Of a stretch of 8,155 nt of DNA, positions 1 through 6,982 are shown piece by piece. The notes below the pieces were generated by a model. That model worked only from the letters and a program-made list of their open reading frames with translations. It ran no database searches and was not told the DNA's origin. Both the position numbers and the translations under genes were made by a program. Numbering within the stretch: position 1 is the stretch's first letter; each line of letters opens with the position of its first letter. Source of the stretch: Bacteroidales bacterium (GTDB lineage: Bacteria; Bacteroidota; Bacteroidia; Bacteroidales; GCA-2748055). The stretch covers positions 1 through 8,155 of the forward strand of contig JAGLTY010000079.1 in NCBI GenBank assembly GCA_023135025.1, written 5' to 3'.

Positions 1-487
1 CCACATGAATCAACTCTTTGGGAAAATTGGAATTGATAACCTCAGCCATGGCAGCCGAGGCATTGATGGTGACTTCACTCGGCTTCAGGATCACCGTATT
101 TCCGGCAGCCAGGGCTGAGATCATAGGCACCAGAGACAACATAAAGGGATAGTTCCAGGGACCGATCACCAGAGTAACGCCATAGGGTACCGGGACACTC
201 CTGGTACGGGCTGGAAAATTGGCGAGATTGGTCAGCCTCCACCTGGAGCGGGACCATCTCTTCAGCTGCCGGATAGCACCGTTAATCTCACCATAGGGAA
301 GGCTGAGTTCATTCTCCACGGTAACCATCTTCGGTTTCCTGAAGTCCTTATATATCGCCTCTGTCAGCATGGTTTCGTTTTCAAGCAACAGATCGTGCAG
401 CTTGCGCAGGTTCCTTTTTCTTTCGGAGATCGGCCTGGTGTGACCCGCCAGGAAGTATTTACGCTGGGATGCAATCAATTCCTTCAT
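1..487 (-). CDS. Aldehyde dehydrogenase, class-3-like, N-terminal part (runs off left edge)
   Basis: The reverse strand from the ATG at 487-485 stays open for 162 codons to the window edge, so the 3' two-thirds of the gene is missing. The product is an NAD(P)-dependent aldehyde dehydrogenase, which oxidises aldehydes to carboxylates. What is visible: an N-terminal helical segment (MKELIASQRKYF, residues 1-12), then PWNYP at 110-114, where N112 is the oxyanion-hole Asn of the family. AAGNTVILKPSE follows at 127-138, where K135 and E138 contact the cofactor. The short N-terminus before these motifs fits the class-3 (fatty/aromatic aldehyde, ALDH3/YwdH-like) branch better than the longer betaine-aldehyde type. 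The catalytic Cys and general-base Glu lie outside the window. The ATG at 487 was chosen because it matches the family start and a TATTTTTG box ends five bases before it. The frame is open further upstream but has no ATG there. It is divergent from the exporter operon; a shared function is only inferred. Confidence 0.93.
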   Translation of the reverse strand, partial: MKELIASQRKYFLAGHTRPISERKRNLRKLHDLLLENETMLTEAIYKDFRKPKMVTVENELSLPYGEINGAIRQLKRWSRSRWRLTNLANFPARTRSVPVPYGVTLVIGPWNYPFMLSLVPMISALAAGNTVILKPSEVTINASAAMAEVINSNFPKELIHV

Positions 488-492
488 GGTGG

Positions 493-500
493 CAAAAATA
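493..500 (-). promoter_or_regulatory. Bacteroidota-type -7 box for the aldehyde dehydrogenase gene
   Basis: On the minus strand the sequence TATTTTTG is a perfect match to the Bacteroidota -7 consensus TAnnTTTG and ends five bases before the chosen ATG. Transcription from such a box starts only a few bases downstream, so the mRNA would have almost no leader. I see no convincing -33 TTG element at the usual distance, which lowers confidence. Confidence 0.5.
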
Positions 501-604
501 GCAATAAATCCATCACGTGGTTCAGTCCTGTCGGCCTGAACCCATTTACCCGGTTCAAGAGGTCCGGACCGCACAATCCGGACGATTAAGAGAGGGAGGC
601 ACAC

Positions 605-612
605 TAGTTTTA
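605..612 (+). promoter_or_regulatory. Possible degenerate -7 box for the exporter operon
   Basis: TAGTTTTA differs from TAnnTTTG only at the last base and ends five bases before the ATG at 618. That is the same geometry as the perfect boxes ahead of the aldehyde dehydrogenase and mnmE genes. No clear -33 element is visible. It is offered as a weak candidate because of position and spacing. Confidence 0.3.
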
Positions 613-617
613 CAGAT

Positions 618-2027
618 ATGACAAAAAAGATGCTATTGGGAGTGTTGTTGATTTTGTGGGTTACAACTGCTGCAGGTCAGGGGCTTTTTGAATCTTCCCT
701 CTCCGAAAGTTTGTCAACACCGGGTGAGGAGTTTCTCTCCATTGGAGGATTTATCCGGTCGGCGGTCTACATTGGTAATACACCGGATACGGAAGAGGCA
801 TACCTGCAGAGTGCTTATGGCCAGGCGAGCCTGTTGTTGAAAGCAAAGGCGGGATCACAAGCCTCCGCGGTAGCCGATATAAGGTTCAGGTATGGAACCG
901 AGTGGCAACAACCTGTTTCAGAAATAGAGCTCAGGGAGGCCTATGTGGATCTTCAAACCGGACCAGTGGGATTCAGGCTTGGAAAACTGATCTCCCCCTG
1001 GGGCAAAGGCACATTGTTCAATCCCACAAATAAGTTTACACCCATGGATCCCACCACCAGATCGCCTGATGTTGATGATATGTACCTGGGGATATGGGCG
1101 CTTCAGGGAAGAATCAACCTGGGATCGTACATGAAACTGACCGGTACCTGGAACCCGCTTTACCAGCCTGGTAAACTGCTGATAGATCCCATTCCCATGC
1201 CCGATTATGTCTCCTTCCTGGAACCGGACTTTCCTGGTGTAAAGCTGGATGATGGAAGTTATGGCCTCCGGCTGGACCTTCGTGCACCTTTGATGGATGC
1301 CGCTCTCTACTGGTTCGATGGATACCACAGCTGGCCGGGCATTGCATTTGACTCCTTTATTATGGACAGCCTCACCTTTGAACCCGTAGCACTGAATATC
1401 CGGGAAAAAGCGTACCGGATCAGGATGGCAGGTGCGGACCTCTCCATTCCTGTTGGTTCATGGATCTTCACTGCCGAGGGCGCCTGGTTCCAGTCAACCG
1501 ATACCCATGAAGGGGTTGAGTACCTGCCATTCCCCGAACTCTCCTATACAGCCGAGATTGAAAAGAGTGCTTCCTGGCTGACCACGATTGTGGGTTACCA
1601 TGGCAAATATATCATGGATTTCGCTCCGGCTGTTGCAGAACCTGCCCTCTCAGAGGAACAGGAGCAGTTCCTCCCGCTGATGCAGGGGGGTATGATCATC
1701 ACTTCCGAAATAATTGACGCCATGGTAAGGGAGCAGATTGAAGCCTTTAACAGGCTATATAACTATCAGCTGGAGGAGTATTATCATTCTGTGTTCCTTC
1801 TCTTAAAAGGAAATTTTCTGCATGACCTGCTGGAGCTCTCTCTGCCGGCCATTTATAATATAACCACAGAAGAGTGGATTTTCCAGCCCTCCATTTCATG
1901 GATGCCGGCCGACGGCATGCGTGTAAAGGCAGGTTTTAACGGTCTCTGGGGGGGTGAAGATTCCCTCTATGACATGGTTGGTCCGGTACTCAATGCAGGT
2001 TTTATCTCTATGACTCTAAAATTTTAG
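618..2027 (+). CDS. Outer-membrane beta-barrel protein, DUF1302/porin-like, of the exporter operon
   Basis: The 469-residue protein starts with a signal peptide (MTKKMLLGVLLILWVTTAAG, residues 1-20, then QG). Alternating hydrophobic strands typical of an outer-membrane barrel follow, and it ends in ISMTLKF with the terminal Phe used as a BAM sorting signal. Residues 105-140 carry LREAYVDL, then GxRLGKLISPWGKG (W128-G131) and NPTNKFTPMDP. This resembles the 'LREAY..G...WGxxxxxNPxDxxxPxD' block of DUF1302-type barrels that often sit beside MMPL pumps. Unusually, residues ~341-392 form a charged, apparently helical stretch (PALSEEQEQF... to QLEEYYHS) between strands, which could be a plug or a long loop. 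It is the first gene of the operon, nine bases ahead of the pump gene. I infer that it is the outer-membrane partner of the pump. Channel, receptor or lipid-acceptor roles are all possible, and family assignment below the barrel level is tentative. Confidence 0.82.
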   Translation: MTKKMLLGVLLILWVTTAAGQGLFESSLSESLSTPGEEFLSIGGFIRSAVYIGNTPDTEEAYLQSAYGQASLLLKAKAGSQASAVADIRFRYGTEWQQPVSEIELREAYVDLQTGPVGFRLGKLISPWGKGTLFNPTNKFTPMDPTTRSPDVDDMYLGIWALQGRINLGSYMKLTGTWNPLYQPGKLLIDPIPMPDYVSFLEPDFPGVKLDDGSYGLRLDLRAPLMDAALYWFDGYHSWPGIAFDSFIMDSLTFEPVALNIREKAYRIRMAGADLSIPVGSWIFTAEGAWFQSTDTHEGVEYLPFPELSYTAEIEKSASWLTTIVGYHGKYIMDFAPAVAEPALSEEQEQFLPLMQGGMIITSEIIDAMVREQIEAFNRLYNYQLEEYYHSVFLLLKGNFLHDLLELSLPAIYNITTEEWIFQPSISWMPADGMRVKAGFNGLWGGEDSLYDMVGPVLNAGFISMTLKF

Positions 2028-2036
2028 ACTGAAAAT

Positions 2037-5000
2037 ATGAATTATAAAATCATCAAATACCGCTGGTGGATCATTGCAGCCTCCCTGTTGTTAACCGTGG
2101 GATTCTCCATGTCGTTGCTGAAACTGGAGATTGATCCCGATCTGAAGAACTACTTTCCAAAGACCATGACCTCCATGGTAAATACTGAGAGGATCGAAGA
2201 GGTGTTCGGGAACCAGGATATGATCATGATGATTTTCGAAGCTGAAGATATCCTAACTGAAGCCACTTTAAAGCGGGTAAAGGCAGTAGAAAGGTCGATC
2301 GGCCGTATGGATGGAATCAAGCGAACCGCTTCCCTTTTCGGCTCCAATCATATCTACGGCGAAGAGGGGGTCATGTATGTGGAACCCACCGTCCTTCGCA
2401 TTCCCCGGAATGAGGTCCAGCGTGAAGAACTTCGCCATACAATAAAAGGTAATGACCTGGTATACAACGTAATGGTTTCGGACGATTTCAAGGCAACGGC
2501 CCTGGTGATCACCCTTGAGGAGGATGCAGATGAAGATGCCGTATTTGCGGGGATTCATGCGGTCATCCAGGAGCATCCCGGAAACGAAAAGATCCACTTT
2601 GGCGGGCTCCCTTACCTGCGCCAGGCCATAGATAAGGATATCAAACGCGACGGACTGATCCTGATTCCTATTGCACTGGTGATGATGCTGATTTTTCTCT
2701 TCCTGGTCTTCCGGGAATGGAGGGGAGTTTGGCTCCCCTTCCTGGTGGTGGTGATGTCTGCCCTGGTGGGTCTCTCCATGATCCCGATCCTGGGGTGGAA
2801 ATTCTATATCATCACCCTTCTGGTGCCCATACTTTTGATCGCTGTGGCCAATGATTATGGGATCCATATGATCGCCAGGTACCAGGAGCTCAATGCCTCG
2901 GGATCGAATGAAAGCATGCAGGAAAAGGCGGCCCGGATCACCCGTGATCTCTGGAAACCGATTTTGCTCACCGGGCTAACTACCATTGCCGGGATCTCCG
3001 CCCTCTGGGCGCATACCATGATCCCGGCCCGTCAAATGGCGCTTGTTGCCAGTATTGGGATTCTACTGGCCATCTTTTTCAGCCTGGTTCTGTTACCCGC
3101 CCTGCTCTCCCTGCTCCCCAAATCAAGGCATGTCCCCACCCTATCGGGAGCGGATGGATTGAATAGAAGGAATTTGCTGGGGCGCTTCTCCTTCTTTGTG
3201 GTCAGGAACAGAAGGATTATTCCGGTGGTAGCACTTGCAGCCACCCTGGCCATCTCATCCGGAATCTTCTTTCTCAAGGTCGATTCCAACGAAGAGAACT
3301 TCTTCCCGGAACGTCATGAAGTGAAGCAGGCGGCAAATATCATCAACAGTAAGTTCGGTGGATCGGAGAGTATATCGGTTCTCTTTACCGGCGATATGCT
3401 TGATCCCGGACTCCTGCAAAGGATGGAGTCTTACGGGGAGGAGATGGAGAAACTGGATGCTATCGATTTCACCATGGGATTCTCAGGTGTGGTACGTGAA
3501 ATCAGTAAAGCGCTGAACGACCCCGGCGATATTCTCTACGACAGGATCCCTCCCAGCAGGGAAGCGGTGGCCCAATACATGGAGCTCTACTCAATGAACG
3601 GAGATCCGGAGGAGCTTGAGCAACTGGTGGACTTCAACTATGAACATGCCCACCTGATGATCCGCATCAATGAAACCAGCGTTGAGACGGTCAACGGGAT
3701 CATCAAAAGACTTGAGGAGATTACCAAAGGTGATCCTGCTGTTGAAGTCATAGGAGGCTATGGTTATGTGCGGACCGAGCTGGCCAATAAGGTACTCACA
3801 GGAACATATTACTCCCTTGGTATCGCACTGTTCATCATCTTCATCCTGCTTTCTATCATCTTCAGATCGCTGAAGGCCGGGCTCCTTGGGATCATTCCGC
3901 TCTCCATCTCTGTAGTGGTGTTGTTCGGACTGATGGGTCTGACCGGGATCCGGCTGGATGTGGCCACCGCCCTGCTCTCTTCGGTAATGATCGGTGTAGG
4001 GGTCGATTACTCCATCCATTTCCTCTGGAGATACAGGGAGGAGCGCAGGCAGAACAGGCCGGCTACCGAGGCGGTGATCACCACCATCACCACAACCGGT
4101 CGTGGTATCATTTTCAATGCCCTTTCAGTAATAGTCGGGTTTGTTGTATTGATCATCTCCTCCTTTACCCCCATTCGTTTTTTTGGTGTTCTGGTGTTGG
4201 TCTCCATCCTGAGTTGCCTGGTAGGTGCACTGGTAATACTTCCCGCAATCGTCCTCCGGTTCCGGTTTAAGTTCCTGGAGCCATCTACCACTGAAGTAAA
4301 AATTCATAAAATCAAAGGAAAAAGAGCCATGAGAAGAGTTGCCATGGGAATATTGCTGGCCCTGCTGGTTGCCATAAGTGCCAGTGCCCAGGATGCCAGG
4401 GAGATTGTAAAGCGGAGTCATGATGTAGTGAAAGTGAGCTCCTTCGAGGCGGTCTCCACCCTGACCATCACCGATTCGAAAGGAAATCAGCGAATCAGGA
4501 GAAGCTCCATGGCATCCATGTTGCTCACCGATGGAACAGAGAAAAGAATCATCAAGTTCATCTCACCCGCAGAGGTTCGCGGTACGGGGATCCTGATTTT
4601 CGATTACCCTGAAAAGAGTGATGATATGTGGATCTACCTGCCGGCCCTTCGAAAAACCAGGCGCATCGTAAGCAGAGAAAAGAGCAAGAGCTTCATGGGG
4701 AGTGAGTTCTCCAATGCCAATATGACCGCACCCGGACTGGACGACTTCAGCTACAGTCTGCTGGGAAAAGAGACTATCAATGGAAAAAGCTGCTACCAGG
4801 TTGTATCCACACCGGTAAACATAGATCTCGAAGATGAATACGGCTATAGCAGATCGGTTGCATGGGTAGATGAAAATAATTATCTTGTGTATCAGATTCA
4901 CTATTTCGACTTTGATGGAGAACTGTTTAAGGCCATTACCAACAGTGAGTTCCGTGAACTGGACAGGGAGAGAGGCAGATATATGGTTACCAGGATGAAG

Positions 5001-5108
5001 GCCATCAACCATCAGAACAAAAGAAGCTCGGAAATGGTGATGGATCAGGTGGCCGTCACCACCACCAATGCATCCTATTTCACGGTGGCCTATCTGGAAA
5101 AAGAATGA
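2037..5108 (+). CDS. MMPL/RND-family exporter fused to a C-terminal LolA-like lipid-carrier domain
   Basis: The 1023-residue product has two parts. Residues 1-~745 are a complete MMPL/RND (COG1033, HpnN/patched-like) inner-membrane pump. TM1 is at ~10-27, followed by a large periplasmic loop to ~204, TM2-6 at ~205-360, TM7 at ~393-414, a second loop to ~588, and TM8-12 at ~590-741. The TM4 and TM10 proton-relay motifs are ANDYGIH (D273) and GVDYSIH (D657), each followed by a RYxE-type sequence. A basic linker (RFRFKF...KIHKIKGKR) leads to residues 765-1023, a LolA-like (PF17131-type) domain with WIYLPALRKTRR (865-876) and SFMGSEF (885-891). This family moves hydrophobic molecules across the envelope; the substrate here is unknown. 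The domains are normally separate genes, and the LolA part keeps its own signal peptide, so the fusion is either real or the result of a small indel near 4255-4297. The gene starts nine bases after the barrel gene and overlaps the next by ATGA. Confidence 0.9.
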   Translation: MNYKIIKYRWWIIAASLLLTVGFSMSLLKLEIDPDLKNYFPKTMTSMVNTERIEEVFGNQDMIMMIFEAEDILTEATLKRVKAVERSIGRMDGIKRTASLFGSNHIYGEEGVMYVEPTVLRIPRNEVQREELRHTIKGNDLVYNVMVSDDFKATALVITLEEDADEDAVFAGIHAVIQEHPGNEKIHFGGLPYLRQAIDKDIKRDGLILIPIALVMMLIFLFLVFREWRGVWLPFLVVVMSALVGLSMIPILGWKFYIITLLVPILLIAVANDYGIHMIARYQELNASGSNESMQEKAARITRDLWKPILLTGLTTIAGISALWAHTMIPARQMALVASIGILLAIFFSLVLLPALLSLLPKSRHVPTLSGADGLNRRNLLGRFSFFVVRNRRIIPVVALAATLAISSGIFFLKVDSNEENFFPERHEVKQAANIINSKFGGSESISVLFTGDMLDPGLLQRMESYGEEMEKLDAIDFTMGFSGVVREISKALNDPGDILYDRIPPSREAVAQYMELYSMNGDPEELEQLVDFNYEHAHLMIRINETSVETVNGIIKRLEEITKGDPAVEVIGGYGYVRTELANKVLTGTYYSLGIALFIIFILLSIIFRSLKAGLLGIIPLSISVVVLFGLMGLTGIRLDVATALLSSVMIGVGVDYSIHFLWRYREERRQNRPATEAVITTITTTGRGIIFNALSVIVGFVVLIISSFTPIRFFGVLVLVSILSCLVGALVILPAIVLRFRFKFLEPSTTEVKIHKIKGKRAMRRVAMGILLALLVAISASAQDAREIVKRSHDVVKVSSFEAVSTLTITDSKGNQRIRRSSMASMLLTDGTEKRIIKFISPAEVRGTGILIFDYPEKSDDMWIYLPALRKTRRIVSREKSKSFMGSEFSNANMTAPGLDDFSYSLLGKETINGKSCYQVVSTPVNIDLEDEYGYSRSVAWVDENNYLVYQIHYFDFDGELFKAITNSEFRELDRERGRYMVTRMKAINHQNKRSSEMVMDQVAVTTTNASYFTVAYLEKE
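4314..4331 (+). promoter_or_regulatory. Shine-Dalgarno-like sequence and internal ATG ahead of the LolA-like domain
   Basis: AAAGGA (4314-4319) lies nine bases before an in-frame ATG (4329-4331) inside the fused exporter gene. The preceding ~35 bases are A-rich and contain TAA at 4297 and 4306 in the +1 frame, so the stretch looks like a former intergenic spacer. It could still drive separate translation of the LolA-like protein. Confidence 0.45.
4329..5108 (+). other. LolA-like domain with embedded signal peptide; possible independent product
   Basis: Read from the internal ATG, this is a 259-residue protein of the usual length for stand-alone 'outer membrane lipoprotein-sorting' LolA-like proteins. 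It begins MRR, followed by a hydrophobic core (VAMGILLALLVAI) and SASAQ with a plausible signal peptidase I site. The mature domain (REIVKRSHDVVK onward) carries the conserved WIYLP, LRKxRR and SFMGS signatures. It would bind a hydrophobic ligand in the periplasm. In the fused protein the former signal peptide becomes a 13th TM. Since a 12-TM pump ends in the cytoplasm, this segment would still put the LolA domain in the periplasm, either tethered or released by cleavage. This is recorded as an alternative reading of the 3' part of the fused gene, not as an extra gene. Confidence 0.5.
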
Positions 5109-5560
5109 AACATAAATTGCTCATATGCTCGCTAATCTCTCTCTTTTACAGTCTCTCACTCTTTTCACAATCATCATCCCGGGGCACCCTTGAAATAAAG
5201 TTCACGGAGATACGAAACAGCAAAGGCTTAATTGCCATAGGAATCAATACTTCGCCCGATGGCTGGCCCAGAAAGCCACAAATTGCATTCCAGTGGGAGA
5301 AGGATGAACTGGTTGATGGCGTATTCACGGTCGTGGTACCTGATCTGCCCTATGGAACCCTTGCCATTTCAGCACTGGATGATGAGAACAGCAACCTGAA
5401 AATGGATATGTTCCTGGGCATTCCTAAAGAGGGATTCGGTTTCTCCATGAACCCCCATGTCAGACTTTCAGCACCAAAATTTGAGGATTGCTCCTTCTCC
5501 ATGAACAGTGCCTTCACCCGGATCGAAATCCGTATGAAACATTCCTGGAAGGACAAATAG
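5105..5560 (+). CDS. DUF2141 family secreted protein
   Basis: The 151-residue protein begins with a Sec signal peptide (MKHKLLICSLISLFYSLSLF, cleavage near SQ-SSS at 21-23), so it is periplasmic or exported. The remaining ~128 residues match DUF2141: an opening beta-strand (TLEIKFTEIRNSKGLIAIGI, 28-47), then LPYGTLAISALDDENSN (81-97), the family's 'G.YAi...HDeN.N' segment. GIPKEGFGFS follows at 105-114, the hallmark GIPxEGyGFS sequence, and the protein ends in a closing strand (RIEIRMKH, 139-146). A compact beta-sandwich is expected. The biochemical function of DUF2141 is not known. Its ATG overlaps the stop of the exporter gene (ATGA, 5105-5108), which points to translational coupling and a shared process with the pump. 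The family also occurs elsewhere without pumps, so an accessory role is inference. Confidence 0.9.
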   Translation: MKHKLLICSLISLFYSLSLFSQSSSRGTLEIKFTEIRNSKGLIAIGINTSPDGWPRKPQIAFQWEKDELVDGVFTVVVPDLPYGTLAISALDDENSNLKMDMFLGIPKEGFGFSMNPHVRLSAPKFEDCSFSMNSAFTRIEIRMKHSWKDK

Positions 5561-5572
5561 CCAGATATTCCC

Positions 5573-5580
5573 TATTTTTG
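5573..5580 (+). promoter_or_regulatory. Bacteroidota-type -7 box directly ahead of mnmE
   Basis: TATTTTTG matches TAnnTTTG perfectly and ends four bases before the mnmE ATG, inside the 24-base gap after the DUF2141 stop. It suggests that mnmE has its own promoter with a nearly leaderless transcript and does not rely only on read-through from the exporter operon. A -33 TTG element is not evident. Confidence 0.55.
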
Positions 5581-5584
5581 CACG

Positions 5585-6982
5585 ATGTCTTTCGATTCCA
5601 CCATATGTGCACTGGCCACTCCGGGTCATGGAGCCATTGCCGTGATCCGCGTCAGTGGTCCCGCTGCCATAAGGATCACAGAAGCCATCTTTCAACCGGC
5701 CACAACCGGTAAACAACTGGAGGAACAGCCGCCCAACACCATCCATTTTGGCACCATTCACAGTGGAGAGGAGATGATCGATGAGGTGCTGGTAAGCCTC
5801 TTCAAAGCACCCCACTCCTATACCGGTGAGGACTCCATCGAAATTTCGTGTCACGGATCGCCCTATATCCAGCAGAAGATCCTGGAACTTCTGGTGAGCC
5901 ATGGAGCAGAACCGGCCAGACCGGGAGAGTTCACCCAGCGAGCCTTCCTGAATGGAAAGATGGACCTCTCCCAGGCCGAAGCAGTGGCCGACCTGATCGC
6001 CTCCGAATCGGAGGGCGCCCACCGGGTGGCACTTCAGCAGCTCAGGGGAGGATTTTCGGACAGGTTGAAATCGTTGCGGGAGCAGCTGCTTCATTTTATC
6101 TCCTTGATTGAGCTGGAACTGGACTTCAGTGAGGAGGATGTGGAGTTTGCCGATCGCAGCAAACTGGTCAACCTGGTGAATCAAATAGCCACACTGATCG
6201 ATGAACTGATCAACTCCTTCCAACTGGGTAATGTACTGAAGAACGGGGTTCCGGTGGCCATTATCGGCCGGCCCAATGTGGGCAAATCAACCCTGCTGAA
6301 TGCCATTCTAAAAGAGGAGCGTGCCATTGTGAGCGAAATCGAGGGAACTACCCGCGACTCCATTGAGGATACCATCAACCTGGAGGGAGTCAACTTCCGG
6401 TTTATCGACACTGCCGGTATCAGGGAGACCGCCGATACCATCGAGAACCTGGGGATCCGCCGCACCTACCAGAAGATCGAACAGTCCTCTGTGGTATTGC
6501 TGCTGACCGAAGCAGGTGATGATCCCGCCATCATAAAACAATCCATCGAAGCGATCCGCCAGCAGATAAATGGTGGCAAGCAGCTGGTGGTGGTGTTGAA
6601 CAAGTCGGACCGGGTGCCAGAGAAACAGCAGAAGGAGCTGCAACAAAATATCAAGCTCCTGGAGAATGAAAGTATCATCTCCATTTCAGCAGAACAGGGT
6701 GAGAACATCGATGGTCTGACCAGCCTGCTCCTTGAGATCGTTAACCTGGGCAGCATCAAACACCAGGATGTGGTGATCTCCAACATCCGGCACTACAACG
6801 CCCTGAAATCGGCCTCTGAAGGGCTCTCACGGGCATCTGAGGGGCTCACCTCTGCCCTGCCCACCGATCTGCTTGCACAGGATATTCGTGAAGTACTGCA
6901 CTACCTTGGCGAGATTACCGGCGAAGTCACCACCGACGAGGTACTGGGCAACATCTTCAAGAATTTCTGTATCGGGAAATAG
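5585..6982 (+). CDS. mnmE: tRNA uridine-5-carboxymethylaminomethyl modification GTPase MnmE
   Basis: MnmE (TrmE) works with MnmG in the cytoplasm to install the (carboxy)methylaminomethyl group on U34 of tRNAs reading NNA/NNG codons, using a folate one-carbon unit. At 465 residues it is full length. The N-terminal folate-binding domain begins STICALATPGHGAIAVIRVSG (residues 4-24), and a helical region follows. The inserted G domain has G1 GRPNVGKS (228-235, with N231 the potassium-binding Asn), G2 EGTTRD (253-258), G3 DTAG (275-278), E287 at the position of the catalytic Glu (E282 in E. coli), and G4 NKSD (339-342). The C-terminus is CIGK with C462. The start matches the family and sits just after a TATTTTTG box. 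It lies 24 bases after the exporter operon with the same orientation; this housekeeping gene has no evident functional tie to its neighbours. Confidence 0.98.
   Translation: MSFDSTICALATPGHGAIAVIRVSGPAAIRITEAIFQPATTGKQLEEQPPNTIHFGTIHSGEEMIDEVLVSLFKAPHSYTGEDSIEISCHGSPYIQQKILELLVSHGAEPARPGEFTQRAFLNGKMDLSQAEAVADLIASESEGAHRVALQQLRGGFSDRLKSLREQLLHFISLIELELDFSEEDVEFADRSKLVNLVNQIATLIDELINSFQLGNVLKNGVPVAIIGRPNVGKSTLLNAILKEERAIVSEIEGTTRDSIEDTINLEGVNFRFIDTAGIRETADTIENLGIRRTYQKIEQSSVVLLLTEAGDDPAIIKQSIEAIRQQINGGKQLVVVLNKSDRVPEKQQKELQQNIKLLENESIISISAEQGENIDGLTSLLLEIVNLGSIKHQDVVISNIRHYNALKSASEGLSRASEGLTSALPTDLLAQDIREVLHYLGEITGEVTTDEVLGNIFKNFCIGK

Larger units (their letters stand above)
488..617. promoter_or_regulatory. 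Divergent intergenic region between aldehyde dehydrogenase and exporter operon
   Basis: This 130-bp gap separates two divergently transcribed genes and must hold both promoters. Visible elements are a 10-bp perfect palindrome ggtccggacc (561-570), a direct repeat tccggac at 563-569 and 577-583 (14-bp period), and a short inverted repeat gaacc (539-543) / ggttc (552-556). The clustering of dyads midway between the two starts would suit a regulator binding site controlling one or both genes. That role is inferred; no known operator consensus is recognised. Confidence 0.5.

Noticed and set aside
395..589. Small plus-strand open frame at the left
   Set aside because: It overlaps the aldehyde dehydrogenase coding sequence and its promoter on the opposite strand, and has no signal peptide or family features.
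488..620. Longer N-terminus for the aldehyde dehydrogenase, since the minus-strand frame stays open upstream of 487
   Set aside because: There is no ATG in that stretch, the extra residues do not look like the family, and the TATTTTTG box would fall inside the coding sequence.
2268..2867. Long minus-strand open frame opposite the pump gene
   Set aside because: Its translation is low-complexity His/Gln/Asp-rich sequence with no family resemblance and lies entirely opposite a clear membrane protein; it is a shadow frame.
4178..4184. T7 homopolymer in the pump gene as a possible frameshift site responsible for the fusion
   Set aside because: The protein reads as good MMPL sequence on both sides (TPIRFFGVL, then the TM12 segment ending LPAIVL), so the frame is correct across the run. 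Any frame change would have to lie further downstream, about 4255-4297.
5468..6223. 251-codon minus-strand open frame opposite DUF2141 and mnmE
   Set aside because: It is antisense to conserved MnmE coding sequence and has no recognisable domain; it is a by-product of codon bias.
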